A stretch of 64,000 nucleotides of DNA. It comes from Rhodothermus marinus DSM 4252. GTDB lineage: Bacteria > Bacteroidota > Rhodothermia > Rhodothermales > Rhodothermaceae. Positions 1 through 8,746 of the stretch are shown piece by piece (the stretch's first letter is position 1; every line of letters begins with the position of its first letter). The stretch lies in contig NC_013501.1 in the NCBI RefSeq assembly GCF_000024845.1, forward strand, positions 748,001 through 812,000. Reading direction: 5' to 3'. A model generated the notes under the pieces. It saw only the letters and a program-made list of their open reading frames with translations. It searched no databases and was not told where the DNA came from. A program made the position numbers and the translations under genes.

Positions 1-1
1 T

Positions 2-922
2 GCGCTCTTTGGCGGCCTGCTGTACCGGACCGGCGCAGTGCAGGTGCGCCCGGCTTTTCGCTACGCGTTCAACGACGAGGGGCAGGCGCTGCTGACGCCC
101 GCGTTGAACGTGCGCGTCGATCTGGGCAAGGCCCACACCTGGCGGCTGACGCTGGCGCAGGGCTTCCGGGCCCCGTCGCTGAAAGAACGTTATCTGGACT
201 ACTGGATGACCATCGGTCCCAGCACCTATCACATCACCGGCACGCCCGATCTGAAGCCGGAGGTCTCCTGGCATATCGGCCTTCGGTACGACTACCGGCG
301 CGTGCTGGGTAGCGTGCGGCTGGAACTGGAGACCGCGGCCTTCCTCAACAACGTGCGGGACCTGATTGCGCTCAGTCCGCTGGTGCAGAACGAGCAGGGC
401 ATCTGGACCCGGCATTACGAGAACGTGCAGCGGTACCGGACGCGGGGCGGCACGTTCACGCTGCGTCTCCGCCATCGAGGGCTGCACTTCTGGGCGACGG
501 TCGCCCCGCTGTGGCGCTACGTGGAACTGTCGGAGTCGTACCCCGAGGCGCCGCGCTACGAATTGACCACGGACCTGCTGGGTGGCGTGGAGGTGCAGTT
601 GCCCGGGCAGGTGCAGGGACTGCTTCTGTACCATTACGGCGGCAGCCGGACGGTCTATTACACCGTGCGCGATCGCGCCACCGGTCAGACGCTCCTGCAG
701 CAGGCCGCGGTGCCGGATTATCACCTGCTGGATCTGGCCCTGCAACGCGCCTTCTGGCGACAGCGCCTCTGGCTCACGGCCGGGGTCAGGAACGTGCTGG
801 ACGTGACCAACCTGGGCCAGACCGTCTGGGACACCCGCCGCGCCCACCAGCGCAACCTGTTTCTCTACGGCCGCACGGCTTACGTGCAGCTCCGGCTCAT
901 GCTGGGCGGCCGGCAGCAATAA
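2..922 (+). CDS. TonB-dependent outer-membrane receptor, C-terminal part (5' end outside window)
   Basis: The frame is open from base 2 and runs 306 residues to a TAA, so the true start lies upstream of the window. The visible part is the C-terminal portion of a TonB-dependent beta-barrel: alternating aromatic/hydrophobic strands, the FRAPSLKERY element common in the barrel of colicin I/BtuB-type receptors, a late 'NVLD-TN' turn and a short final strand (YVQLRLML). Such receptors import metal chelates, vitamins or oligosaccharides using TonB energy; the substrate cannot be read because plug and N-terminus are missing. A strong intrinsic terminator follows 25 bases after the stop, so this gene ends its transcript. 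Confidence 0.85.
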   Translation, partial: ALFGGLLYRTGAVQVRPAFRYAFNDEGQALLTPALNVRVDLGKAHTWRLTLAQGFRAPSLKERYLDYWMTIGPSTYHITGTPDLKPEVSWHIGLRYDYRRVLGSVRLELETAAFLNNVRDLIALSPLVQNEQGIWTRHYENVQRYRTRGGTFTLRLRHRGLHFWATVAPLWRYVELSESYPEAPRYELTTDLLGGVEVQLPGQVQGLLLYHYGGSRTVYYTVRDRATGQTLLQQAAVPDYHLLDLALQRAFWRQRLWLTAGVRNVLDVTNLGQTVWDTRRAHQRNLFLYGRTAYVQLRLMLGGRQQ

Positions 923-947
923 GCAGCAGCATGGCTCCGGGGACAGG

Positions 948-982
948 CGCCCGGTGTGCCCCTGCGGCATACCGGGCGTTTT
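948..982 (+). terminator. Rho-independent terminator of the TonB receptor
   Basis: A near-perfect 13-bp stem pairs 948-960 with 966-978 (one G-T pair) around a 5-base loop and is followed by TTTT. It starts 25 bases after the receptor stop codon. Confidence 0.85.
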
Positions 983-1232
983 GTTCTGGCAATCGGGAAA
1001 GGTGGTTACGTCGGGGTACCTGCTGTTTGGTATAGACGAGGGAACATGGCTGAAGTGGCGCTTTCCAGGAGGGCATCTTGCCGGGACTCTGGGGCGAAGG
1101 TATCCGTTTGGCGTAAGCCACGAAGCAAAGCAGAATGGCGCCAGAAAATTTTAAGCCCGAGACAGATGCGCTCGAGACTTTTTGCACACAGCTCCGCAGG
1201 CTGTGCAGCTTATCTGATCTGAAAAAGCCAGG
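983..1232. other. Intergenic stretch, no gene seen
   Basis: Between the terminator and the 3' end of tRNA-Leu I find no convincing coding frame, only short ORFs without a ribosome site or family resemblance. An imperfect hairpin (TGCA-CA-CAGC / GCTG-TGCA, about 1184-1209) lies here without a T-run. The minus-strand bases just past the tRNA contain a T5 run that may serve as a weak stop. Confidence 0.5.
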
Positions 1233-1317
1233 TGCCCGGGGTGGGACTCGAACCCACACGGCCGCGGGGGCCACGTGATTTTGAGTCACGTGCGTCTACC
1301 AGTTCCGCCACCCGGGC
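1233..1317 (-). tRNA. tRNA-Leu (CAA anticodon)
   Basis: Read on the minus strand, the 85-nt sequence has a 7-bp acceptor stem GCCCGGG/CCCGGGC, a D arm with GGTAGACG, an anticodon stem CGTGA/TCACG with loop CTCAAAA (anticodon CAA at plus positions 1281-1283), a long class-II variable arm and a GGTTCGAGTCC T arm. The CAA anticodon reads UUG leucine. The discriminator A is followed by CCT, so the 3' CCA is not fully encoded and must be added after transcription. Confidence 0.96.
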
Positions 1318-1601
1318 AATTGCGCTTCAGTGAACCCCGCGGCCGTGCTTTCGGTTTCGCGAAAATGCAACCGAAGGGGACGAAACGGAGCGGGTCGCGT
1401 CCGGTCATGTAGTGGGGGCGCGACGTGAAGCAGTGGCCGCCGAAACGCCTGGTTGACTCCACACAGCCTGCAGGTGGGCTCAAGGTGCAGGCGAAAGGCC
1501 CTCGGCGCTACGCCGCTTCGGGATGTGAGCAAACAACGGGGCGGCTTTTCGGGCGACGTACCGGTGGTAAGCGGGCGGGTCGGGCGCCGGTCGGTGGGGG
1601 A

Positions 1602-2300
1602 CTACGAGGAAGCATTCGGGGTGTCGGAGGACGGCTCGGCGTCGGGCGTGCTCCAGCGGCGGGCGTCTTCGAGCAACGCGATCACTTCTTCGTCGGTCAC
1701 GGGCCGGAAGTCGTCGTACCACTGGCCGACGGCCACGAAATCTTCGGGCATGGCCACGCACACCAGGTCGTCCACTTCGGGCTCCAGCGCTGCGGCCGTC
1801 TCCGGTGCGCACACCCCGGCGGCCAGCACGATCCGCCGGGGGTGCTGGCGGCGCAGGGCTCGGACGGCCGCCAGCGCCGTGGCGCCGGTCGCCAGCCCGT
1901 CGTCTACCACGATCACGGTCCGTCCCGTTACATCCGGCATGGGCTGATCGCCCCGGTAGCGACGGATGCGGCGTTCGAGCTCCTGCTGCTCGCGCGCTGC
2001 CAGCTGGCGGGCCAGTTCCGGCGAGATGCCCAGCGCCCGCAGCGCATAGGGATAGAAGAACACGACGCCACCGGGCGCCACGGCCCCGATGGCCAGCTCG
2101 GGCTGCTGTGGCGCCCCGATCTTGCGGGCCACGATCACGTCGAGCGGTGCCTGCAGGGCGCGAGCGATCTCGTAGGCAACGACGACGCCGCCGCGCGGCA
2201 GGCCCAGCACCAGCGGATGCTCGGCCCGGTAAGGCATCAGCAGGCGCGCCAGCTGCCGACCGGCGTCGCGCCGGTCGCGAAAGCGAACAAAAGCGGTCAT
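1602..2300 (-). CDS. Phosphoribosyltransferase-domain protein
   Basis: This 232-residue protein carries the type I phosphoribosyltransferase signature VIVVDDGLATGAT at residues 129-141, which binds the PRPP ribose-phosphate, plus an upstream GLPRGGVVVAYEIA segment typical of the family. Proteins of this class are usually annotated as predicted phosphoribosyltransferases and their base substrate is unknown. The frame extends 11 codons further to a TTG at 2333, but the ATG at 2300 (MTAFVRFRDRRDAG) gives the family-like N-terminus and is preferred. It is divergent from the archease gene, with only 50 bases between the two starts that must hold both promoters. The C-terminal 20 residues are low-complexity (S, P, D, E). 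Confidence 0.8.
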   Translation of the reverse strand: MTAFVRFRDRRDAGRQLARLLMPYRAEHPLVLGLPRGGVVVAYEIARALQAPLDVIVARKIGAPQQPELAIGAVAPGGVVFFYPYALRALGISPELARQLAAREQQELERRIRRYRGDQPMPDVTGRTVIVVDDGLATGATALAAVRALRRQHPRRIVLAAGVCAPETAAALEPEVDDLVCVAMPEDFVAVGQWYDDFRPVTDEEVIALLEDARRWSTPDAEPSSDTPNASS

Positions 2301-2350
2301 CTCGGGCGTATGAAGGCCATGGTTTTCGGACAATGTACGATCATTGTGCT

Positions 2351-2782
2351 ATGGAGCAAAGCGCGCCGTCCTGGTTCCGCGAACTCGATCATACGGCCGA
2401 CACGGGCATCGAAGTCTGGGCCGAGTCGCTGCCGGAGCTTTTCGAGCGGGCCGCCTGGGGACTGTTTGCCATCCTGACCGATCCTGACACCGTGACGCCC
2501 CGCGAGGCGGTCTCCTTTGAACTGGAAGCGCCCGACGTGCAGGCGCTGCTGGTGCGCTGGCTGTCGGAGCTGAACTACTACCATATCACGAAACGGTGGG
2601 TCTTTTCGCGCTTCGAGGTGCAGCAGCTCAGCGAGCGGCACCTGGTGGCACAGGCGTGGGGCGAGCCGATCGATCCGGCGCGCCACACGATCTATACCGA
2701 GGTCAAGGCCATCACCTACCATGGACTCAAGCTGGAACGACGCGACGGACAGTGGTACGCCCGCATCATCTTTGACCTCTGA
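2351..2782 (+). CDS. Archease family protein
   Basis: The 143-residue product matches archease over its length: FRELDHTADTGIEVWA at the N-terminus with the conserved His-Thr-Ala-Asp, the ELFERAAWGLFAI helix, the LLVRWLSELNYY segment and the C-terminal 'EVKAITYHGLKLER' strand with the conserved His. Archease activates the RNA ligase RtcB in tRNA splicing or RNA repair by helping guanylylation and metal loading. No rtcB lies in this window, so the partner must be elsewhere if present. The ATG at 2351 is chosen because the family motif begins about ten residues later; the longer upstream open frame is the antisense of the neighbouring phosphoribosyltransferase. Confidence 0.88.
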   Translation: MEQSAPSWFRELDHTADTGIEVWAESLPELFERAAWGLFAILTDPDTVTPREAVSFELEAPDVQALLVRWLSELNYYHITKRWVFSRFEVQQLSERHLVAQAWGEPIDPARHTIYTEVKAITYHGLKLERRDGQWYARIIFDL

Positions 2783-2797
2783 GGGAACCGAAACGGC

Positions 2798-3322
2798 ATG
2801 TTCCAGATTCCGGCGCGGGCAGCAGACGGATCGAAGAACATGGACGTGAAGATTTTCACCACGGGCGGTACCATCGACAAGGTGTACTTCGACGCGAAGA
2901 GCACCTACGAGGTGGGCGACCCGCAGATCGTGGATATTCTCCGCGAGGCGAACGTCACGATCGACTGGGAGCTGGAGACGCTTTTCCGCAAGGACAGCCT
3001 GGACCTGACCGACGAGGACCGGGCGGTCATTGTCGAAAAAGTGCGGCAGGAGCCCTGCCCGCGCATTCTGATCACGCACGGCACCGATACGATGATCGAA
3101 ACGGCCAAGGCGCTGCAGGGCATTCCGGGCAAGACCATCGTGCTGGTGGGGTCGCTCAGTCCGGCCCGCTTCAAGAGCAGCGACGCCGAGTTCAACATCG
3201 GCTTTGCGCTGGCGGCCGTGCAGACGCTGCCGCCGGGCGTGTACATCGCCATGAACGGCCGTATCTTTCACCCGGATCGGGTGCGAAAAAATCGGGAGGC
3301 CAACCGCTTCGAACCGATCTGA
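2798..3322 (+). CDS. Single-domain asparaginase-like protein
   Basis: This 174-residue protein corresponds only to the N-terminal half of type I/II L-asparaginases. The first catalytic threonine motif TTGGTID is at residues 21-27 and the second, THGTDT, at 93-98, so both catalytic threonine loops are present but the C-terminal domain (about 150 residues) is absent. Single-domain homologues of this size exist as a family of unproven substrate. It follows archease by 15 bases, probably in one transcript. An alternative ATG at 2840 (MDVKIFTTGGTID) fits family N-termini as well or better; a GAGGG element 12-13 bases before 2798 keeps the longer start possible. Confidence 0.8.
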   Translation: MFQIPARAADGSKNMDVKIFTTGGTIDKVYFDAKSTYEVGDPQIVDILREANVTIDWELETLFRKDSLDLTDEDRAVIVEKVRQEPCPRILITHGTDTMIETAKALQGIPGKTIVLVGSLSPARFKSSDAEFNIGFALAAVQTLPPGVYIAMNGRIFHPDRVRKNREANRFEPI

Positions 3323-3340
3323 CGGTCACGGGCCGTCAGA
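3318..3340 (+). other. Hairpin overlapping the stop codon of the asparaginase-like gene
   Basis: An 8-bp perfect stem TCTGACGG/CCGTCAGA with a 7-base loop spans the TGA and ends 24 bases before the sigma-factor ATG. There is no T-run after it, so it is a candidate processing, attenuation or coupling element rather than a classical terminator. Confidence 0.45.
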
Positions 3341-3364
3341 CGGCAACGCTCAGGAGGCATCGCA

Positions 3365-3907
3365 ATGGCCCGTGCGCCGAACATTCCGGCCCGGCTGGTG
3401 GCCCGGGCGCGGCAGGGCGAGTCCGAGGCGCAGAACCTGCTGCTGCGTCGACTGGAGCCGGTGCTGCGTGCTTTTTTCTTCAAGCGGCTGGGCGACGTGC
3501 CGGAAATCGATGATCTGGTGCAGAATACGCTGCTCCGGGTGCATACAGGACTTCCGGATCTGAAGGACGACGCCCGGCTCAAGGCGTTCGCCATGAAGGC
3601 GGCGCTGTTCGAGTTGCAGGACTTCTACCGGGGGCGGTATCACGGACGAGAGCAGCTTTTCGATCCGGAGCAGCCACCGTCGGTGGCCGATGATCCCGGA
3701 GAAAGCGAACCCCGGCTGGATCTGGAGCAGGCACTCCAGGCGCTCACCCCGCATGCCCGGCGCATTCTGGAGCTTCGGGCCTATGGCTATCGCTATCAGG
3801 AAATCGCCCGAATGCTCAGCACCACCGAGGCCGCCGTCAAGATGCAGGTCAAGCGTGCCTTCGAAAAGATGCGCCAGCTGCTGCCCGGCTGGTCGGAAAA
3901 GTCCTGA
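3365..3907 (+). CDS. ECF-type RNA polymerase sigma factor
   Basis: A 180-residue sigma-70 family protein of ECF size. Region 2 lies about residues 25-90 (VPEIDDLVQNTLLRVH, then RLKAFAMKAALFELQDFYR) and region 4 about 120-172 with the helix-turn-helix YGYRYQEIARMLSTTEAAVKMQVKRA. An AGGAGG ribosome site precedes the ATG by seven bases. The next genes encode a FecR-like membrane anti-sigma factor and a TonB receptor with an STN signalling domain, so this factor most likely responds to a ligand recognised at the outer membrane and drives expression of the receptor module. Confidence 0.88.
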   Translation: MARAPNIPARLVARARQGESEAQNLLLRRLEPVLRAFFFKRLGDVPEIDDLVQNTLLRVHTGLPDLKDDARLKAFAMKAALFELQDFYRGRYHGREQLFDPEQPPSVADDPGESEPRLDLEQALQALTPHARRILELRAYGYRYQEIARMLSTTEAAVKMQVKRAFEKMRQLLPGWSEKS

Positions 3908-3988
3908 ACCATCCCGTTACCTGCGAAACGCATCCAGCGGCTTTATAAAAGGTACAGCGAGATTCCAGGAAGTTAGCGTAAACCCCCC

Positions 3989-5128
3989 ATGGCCGCCGAT
4001 TTTGACGCATTGCCTTTCCGGGAGGAGTTGCCGCCGGAGGAGCGAGCAGCGTTGCAGGCATTGTTGCAGCGGGAGCCGGCGCTGGCGCAGGCGCTCCGGC
4101 ACTGGGAGGCGCTGCAGGCCCATCTGCGTGAGCGCGTGGAGGCGGCGGTGCCGGATCGGCGGTTGCTCGTACTCTACGCGCTGGTTCGCTGCGGACGCGA
4201 AGCGCTGCTGACGCCGGAAGAACGGGCCGAACTGGAGGCGGCGCGGCCCGCACTGGAGCGGGCGTTGCAGGCGCTACCGGGACTGGAAACGGTCGCGGAA
4301 GATGTTGCGGCGGCCTGTGCCGACTTCGAGGAGGCCTGGGCGGCGCATTTTCCCTCGGAGCAGCGTCGGATGCGTCCGGCGGCCGAACGGCGGCCACGTC
4401 CACTGCACCGTCGGCCGGCTTATCGCTGGGTGGTGCGTGTGGCGCTGAGCGGGGTGGTCCTGGCGCTGGTCGGTATTCTCTGGTGGCAGCAGACCGGGCA
4501 GCGGGTTGAATGGACGGTGGCCGACGGCGCCGTCGAGGTGCGCACGCTGGCCGATGGTTCCACGGTGCGGCTGGTGGGACCGGCCGTGCTGCGCTACGCC
4601 GTCCGCTTCGACCGAAAGGTGCAGCTCGAAGGACAGGCCTTTCTGGAGGTACAACCCGACACGCGACCCTTCGTCGTGGAGACGCCCGAAGCGGTCGTCA
4701 CGGTGCTGGGCACGCGCTTTGGCGTGCGGAGCGCCGGGGGACGGACCGAGGTGGTGCTCGTCGAAGGCCGCGTGGCGCTGAACGGACGGGGGCGCACCGA
4801 AGCGCCGGTCGTGCTGACGCCGGGGCAGCGAAGCCTTGTGGCGGCCGGACAGGCACCCGAACCGCCCGTGCCGGTGCGGGTGCCCGAGGCGCTTCGGTGG
4901 ACCGGTCTGCATATCTTCGACGGCATGCCGCTGGGCGAAATCGCCCGCTATCTCTCGGACTTTTACGGCGTTTCGATTGCCGTGGACGCGTCGCTGGCCG
5001 GGGAGCCCATCGTGGGGACGTTCGCACAGGATCAGCCCCTTCCCGAAATCCTGCAGGCGCTGGCCGCCACGCTGGGTGCTCGAGTGGAGCAACTGCCGGA
5101 TGGTTACCATCTGATTCCCATCGGCTGA
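3989..5128 (+). CDS. FecR-like transmembrane anti-sigma factor
   Basis: This 379-residue protein has an acidic/alanine-rich cytoplasmic N-terminal region (about 1-145), one membrane span (about 147-167, VVRVALSGVVLALVGILWW), a periplasmic FecR domain (about 175-270, with 'VEVRTLADGSTVRL' and 'PFVVETPEAVVTVLGTRF') and a C-terminal DUF4974/STN-like segment (about 305-379, LGEIARYLSDFYGVSIAVD). In this family the cytoplasmic part holds or activates the sigma factor and the periplasmic part contacts the receptor's STN domain. It lies 81 bases after the sigma factor and 70 before the receptor. Confidence 0.87.
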   Translation: MAADFDALPFREELPPEERAALQALLQREPALAQALRHWEALQAHLRERVEAAVPDRRLLVLYALVRCGREALLTPEERAELEAARPALERALQALPGLETVAEDVAAACADFEEAWAAHFPSEQRRMRPAAERRPRPLHRRPAYRWVVRVALSGVVLALVGILWWQQTGQRVEWTVADGAVEVRTLADGSTVRLVGPAVLRYAVRFDRKVQLEGQAFLEVQPDTRPFVVETPEAVVTVLGTRFGVRSAGGRTEVVLVEGRVALNGRGRTEAPVVLTPGQRSLVAAGQAPEPPVPVRVPEALRWTGLHIFDGMPLGEIARYLSDFYGVSIAVDASLAGEPIVGTFAQDQPLPEILQALAATLGARVEQLPDGYHLIPIG

Positions 5129-5198
5129 AGGACAACTCTGGCCCCTTCCGGGCGTAAGATAGGCGCGTTCCTCCACGGCGCCCTGAAGGGTCCTGCAC

Positions 5199-7865
5199 AT
5201 GTCGCGATCGGCCTGGCAACATGTCCGTTTCGGCTGGAAGTATGGCCTGCTGGCCCTGGTGCTCGCGCTGTTCGGTGCGTCGGGTGCGCGGGCGCAGAGC
5301 GCTCCGGTGGAGATCGACGTGCAGGACGTGCCGCTGACAGAGGCGCTACGCAGGCTGGAGGCGCAGACCGGCATCCGGTTGATCTATGCGCAGCGCGTGG
5401 TCGCGCGCCAGCGCAGCACCTGCCGCTACCGGGGCGAACGGGTAGAGGAGGCGCTGGCGTGTATTCTCCAGGGCACGAGCCTGCGGGCCCGCCGCATTCG
5501 GGACGGTCAGTACGTGCTGGTGGCCACGCGCTCGTCCCGGCGGAGCTGGGGACCTTCGACCGGGCTGCTCTCCGGCTTCGTGCTCGATGCGCAGACCGGC
5601 GAGGTGCTGCCCGGGGCGCACGTATACCTGCCGGACCTTCGGCGCGGAGCCATCACGAACGCGGCCGGCTACTTCGCGCTGCCGGCCCTGGCCCGGGCGT
5701 TCTACCGGGTCCGCATTTCCTACCTGGGTTACGCGACGGTCGATACGGTGCTCTGGGCCGGCGGCGAGCCGCTGACGCTTCGCCTCCGGCCGGTCACGCT
5801 GGGCATCGGCGTGGTGCGCATCGACGCCAGTCGGCTCCCTCTGGAAGAACAGGCGACGACGGCCGGGACGTTTGCGCTACCGGTCGGCTATCTGGAACGT
5901 CTGCCGTCGTTTCCAGGCGAGCAGGACCTGTTTCAGGTGCTGCAGTGGCTGCCGGGCGTGCAGCGTTCGGGTGAGGTCAGCGGCGGATTGCTCGTGCAGG
6001 GCGGCGCGCCCGATCAGAACCTGTACCTGCTCGATGGCGCGCCGGTCTATCATCCCTGGCACGCCTTCAGCCTGATCTCGACGTTTCAGACCGAGACCTT
6101 CAAGGGCATTCGTTTCTATCAGGGGGCGTTTCCGGCCGGACACGGGGGGCGGCTCAGTGCCGTCCTGGAGGCCGAAATGCGCGACGGCAACCTGGAGCAC
6201 CCACGCGCCCTGCTGGGGCTCAGTCCGCTCAGCGCCCGATTTGTCGTCGAAAGCCCGATCACGTCCACCAGTTCGTTCATGCTCTCCGGACGCCGTTCCT
6301 ATCTGGATCAGCTCATCGGGCGCGAGCATCCGGTCGAGGATGAAAGCGGCCGGCGCGATACGCTTCGGACCGGCTACTATTTTTATGACGTGAGCGCCAA
6401 GCTGGCCTATCGGCCCGGCGTGCGCCATCGGCTTTCGCTCAGCTACTACGAAGGCGGGGACGACCTGGACCTGCGCCTGCCGTTCGATTTTTCGCTGGAT
6501 TTTTCGTCGTGGCTGCGGCCGGCCGATCTGTTTTTCGAAGTGGACCAACGCTGGGGCAACCGGCTGTTCAGCCTGCGTTATCAGTACCTGCCCACGCGGC
6601 GGTTCTTTGTGAGCACGGTGGCCTACGTGTCGGGCTACCGGGCGCGGGAGGCCTTTTTTGTAAAACCCACCGGAAGCGCGGCCGTGGCTTCAAACTATAC
6701 GGTGCGGCTGGAAGACATGGGCGTTCGTGTGGAGGCCAGCCACTATGCCGCGCTGAAGCACGAAACACAACTGGGCCTGCAGCTTGTGCGTCGCACGTTT
6801 CGCAGCACGCTGGATGCGTGGGTGCAGCGGGCGCCTTCGGCGGTCGATACGCTGGCGCAGCAGAGCCGTCAGCAGGCGCTCGAAGCGGCGCTGTATGCGC
6901 AGCACGTGTGGCGTCCCACCACGCGCTGGGAAGGACAGGCGGGGCTGCGGGTCAGCCGTTTCGACGCGTTGCCGGTGGAGCTGGAGCCCCGGCTGTCCAT
7001 GCGCTACAGCCTGAGCCCGGATCAGGTGGTACTCCGTGTGAGCGTGGGGCGGTACGTGCAGTATCTGCACCAGCTCCGGGACCGGTTTTCGTACCTTTAC
7101 GACGTGGTTTCGACCCGCTGGATTCCGGCGGGTCCCGGCGTGCGGCCGGCCGTGGCCTGGCAGGGATCGACGGAGCTGGAGGCCCGGCCGCATCCCTGGC
7201 TGACGGTGCGCACGCAGCTCTATTACCGCCGGTTGCATGCGACGCTGTTGCCCCGGGACGCGTATCAGACCAAAGACGGGCTGGAAGGGCCGGGTATCGA
7301 GACGGGCGTGTTGCTGGGGCAGTACGTCCCGGCCCGGGCGCGGGCCTATGGGATCGAGGCGCTGATGCGGGTGGACCACGATCCCTGGCAGTTCTGGGTG
7401 AGTTACCGGGGCGGCCGTTCACTGAACCGGGCGCCGGCGCTCGGAGAGCGCTCTGACCGTCCGGCCCGCTTCGACGTGCCGCGGGCGCTGAACGCCTTTG
7501 TGCGCTACACCCGGCCCCGCTGGGAGGTGATGCTGGCTGGCGAGCTGCGCAGCGGCTACCCGACCACCGTGCCCGTGGCCCGCTACGAGCTGGGCGATCC
7601 ACTCGAGCCCGAGCCGATCGTCTATCTCTACCGGCCGGAGATCAACAACGGTCGCCTGCCACCCTACTGGCGGATTGATGCCCGCGTGGCCTATCGCTTT
7701 GGCTGGCTGGGCGCCCGCTGGCAGGTGGAGCTGTACGTGTACAATCTGCTCAACCACCGCAACGTGATCGACCGGCGCTACGAGCCGACGCCCACGGGCG
7801 TGCGCATTATCGACCGGCGGGGTGTCCCGCTGCTCCCGTTGCTGGAACTGCAGATGGAGCTATGA
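5199..7865 (+). CDS. TonB-dependent receptor with STN signalling domain
   Basis: An 888-residue outer-membrane protein. A signal peptide (about 1-33, ending ASGARA-Q) is followed by an STN/secretin domain (about 36-108, VPLTEALRRLEAQTGIRLIYA), a carboxypeptidase-like beta-sandwich (about 120-200, SGFVLDAQTGEVLPGAHVYL), a plug (about 215-330, LPGVQRSGEVSGGLLVQGG) and a long barrel. The STN domain lets the loaded receptor signal to the FecR-like protein encoded just upstream, so transport and induction are coupled. Substrate is not evident; the following DUF4249 gene is the usual partner of this receptor type. Confidence 0.9.
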   Translation: MSRSAWQHVRFGWKYGLLALVLALFGASGARAQSAPVEIDVQDVPLTEALRRLEAQTGIRLIYAQRVVARQRSTCRYRGERVEEALACILQGTSLRARRIRDGQYVLVATRSSRRSWGPSTGLLSGFVLDAQTGEVLPGAHVYLPDLRRGAITNAAGYFALPALARAFYRVRISYLGYATVDTVLWAGGEPLTLRLRPVTLGIGVVRIDASRLPLEEQATTAGTFALPVGYLERLPSFPGEQDLFQVLQWLPGVQRSGEVSGGLLVQGGAPDQNLYLLDGAPVYHPWHAFSLISTFQTETFKGIRFYQGAFPAGHGGRLSAVLEAEMRDGNLEHPRALLGLSPLSARFVVESPITSTSSFMLSGRRSYLDQLIGREHPVEDESGRRDTLRTGYYFYDVSAKLAYRPGVRHRLSLSYYEGGDDLDLRLPFDFSLDFSSWLRPADLFFEVDQRWGNRLFSLRYQYLPTRRFFVSTVAYVSGYRAREAFFVKPTGSAAVASNYTVRLEDMGVRVEASHYAALKHETQLGLQLVRRTFRSTLDAWVQRAPSAVDTLAQQSRQQALEAALYAQHVWRPTTRWEGQAGLRVSRFDALPVELEPRLSMRYSLSPDQVVLRVSVGRYVQYLHQLRDRFSYLYDVVSTRWIPAGPGVRPAVAWQGSTELEARPHPWLTVRTQLYYRRLHATLLPRDAYQTKDGLEGPGIETGVLLGQYVPARARAYGIEALMRVDHDPWQFWVSYRGGRSLNRAPALGERSDRPARFDVPRALNAFVRYTRPRWEVMLAGELRSGYPTTVPVARYELGDPLEPEPIVYLYRPEINNGRLPPYWRIDARVAYRFGWLGARWQVELYVYNLLNHRNVIDRRYEPTPTGVRIIDRRGVPLLPLLELQMEL

Positions 7866-8746
7866 AAAGGCGCGTCGGGCTGCTGTTGCTGGCGATAGGG
7901 TTGGTGGGCTGCGATACCGTGGTGCCCGGTTCGGAGCCCGTCCTGGTGGTGGAGGCGTTTCTGCAGACCGATGCGCCACCGCCGACGATCCGCCTGCGCC
8001 AGACCGGTCCGCTGGCCAGCCCCTACGATCCGGACGGTGCGCAGGCGGTCACGGACGCCTCGGTGATCCTGCGACTCGATTCGCTGGACATTCCCTATCG
8101 AGCCGATCCGGCTGCACCCGGCTACTACCGGCCGGAGCGCACCGATCTGCTGCTGCCACCGGAAGCGGCGTTCACGCTGGAGATCGTCTGGCGCGGTCGC
8201 CTGATCCGGGCCCGCGACGTGCTGCCCCCGCCGATCCGAATCGACAGCGTGCAGGTGTCGTTTCCGGACGCGCCCGTGCCGGCCGTGTTGCTCGACTCGC
8301 TGGTGCTTAACGACTCGCTGGCCATCGGCGCCCGCCAGGGGTATCTGTATCCCGTGGAGGCGACGCTCTGGTGGCAGGCTCCGGACGACCCGGACAGCAC
8401 CTACTGGGTGCGGCCGCACCTGCAACCGGCCGTGCCGTTTTCGTCGGTGGTGGTGGATCTGTTCCTTCGGACCGAGCAGGTACTGCTGGAACAGCAGAGT
8501 CCGACGGACGGCAACGGGCGGCGACGCTGGACCGGCGTCTATGCCGTGCCGGTCGATTCGGCCCGGGCGCCGCTGCCCGTGCACACCTTACGGGTGGCAT
8601 TGCTGCGAAGCGGACGGGCTTATGCCCAATTTGCCGCCACACGCGAGTTCCCGGAGCGCCGGGAGCCCGTCTCCAACGTCGAAGGGGGGCTGGGCATCGT
8701 GGCCGGTATTGCGCTGGATTCGCTTCGACTGACGGTAAACCCATGA
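7862..8746 (+). CDS. DUF4249-type lipoprotein
   Basis: The 294-residue product begins with a lipoprotein signal peptide (KRRVGLLLLAIGLVGC, lipobox Cys17) and continues with the beta-rich pattern of DUF4249 proteins: LVVEAFLQTDAPPPTIRLRQT, then an A-V-T-D-A-S-V strand and a G-Y-Y element. DUF4249 proteins are encoded next to TonB receptors of this type in Bacteroidota and probably sit at the cell surface as receptor partners; their molecular role is unproven. The ATG overlaps the receptor stop by four bases (ATGA), which implies translational coupling, and the stop overlaps recX in the same way. Confidence 0.82.
   Translation: MKRRVGLLLLAIGLVGCDTVVPGSEPVLVVEAFLQTDAPPPTIRLRQTGPLASPYDPDGAQAVTDASVILRLDSLDIPYRADPAAPGYYRPERTDLLLPPEAAFTLEIVWRGRLIRARDVLPPPIRIDSVQVSFPDAPVPAVLLDSLVLNDSLAIGARQGYLYPVEATLWWQAPDDPDSTYWVRPHLQPAVPFSSVVVDLFLRTEQVLLEQQSPTDGNGRRRWTGVYAVPVDSARAPLPVHTLRVALLRSGRAYAQFAATREFPERREPVSNVEGGLGIVAGIALDSLRLTVNP

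Noticed and set aside
38-922. GTG at 38 as the start of the first gene
   Set aside because: The frame is open from base 2 and the protein lacks signal peptide and plug, so the gene is cut by the window edge.
948-982. Riboswitch or attenuator instead of terminator
   Set aside because: Single strong stem followed by T-run right after a stop codon; nothing downstream on this strand to regulate.
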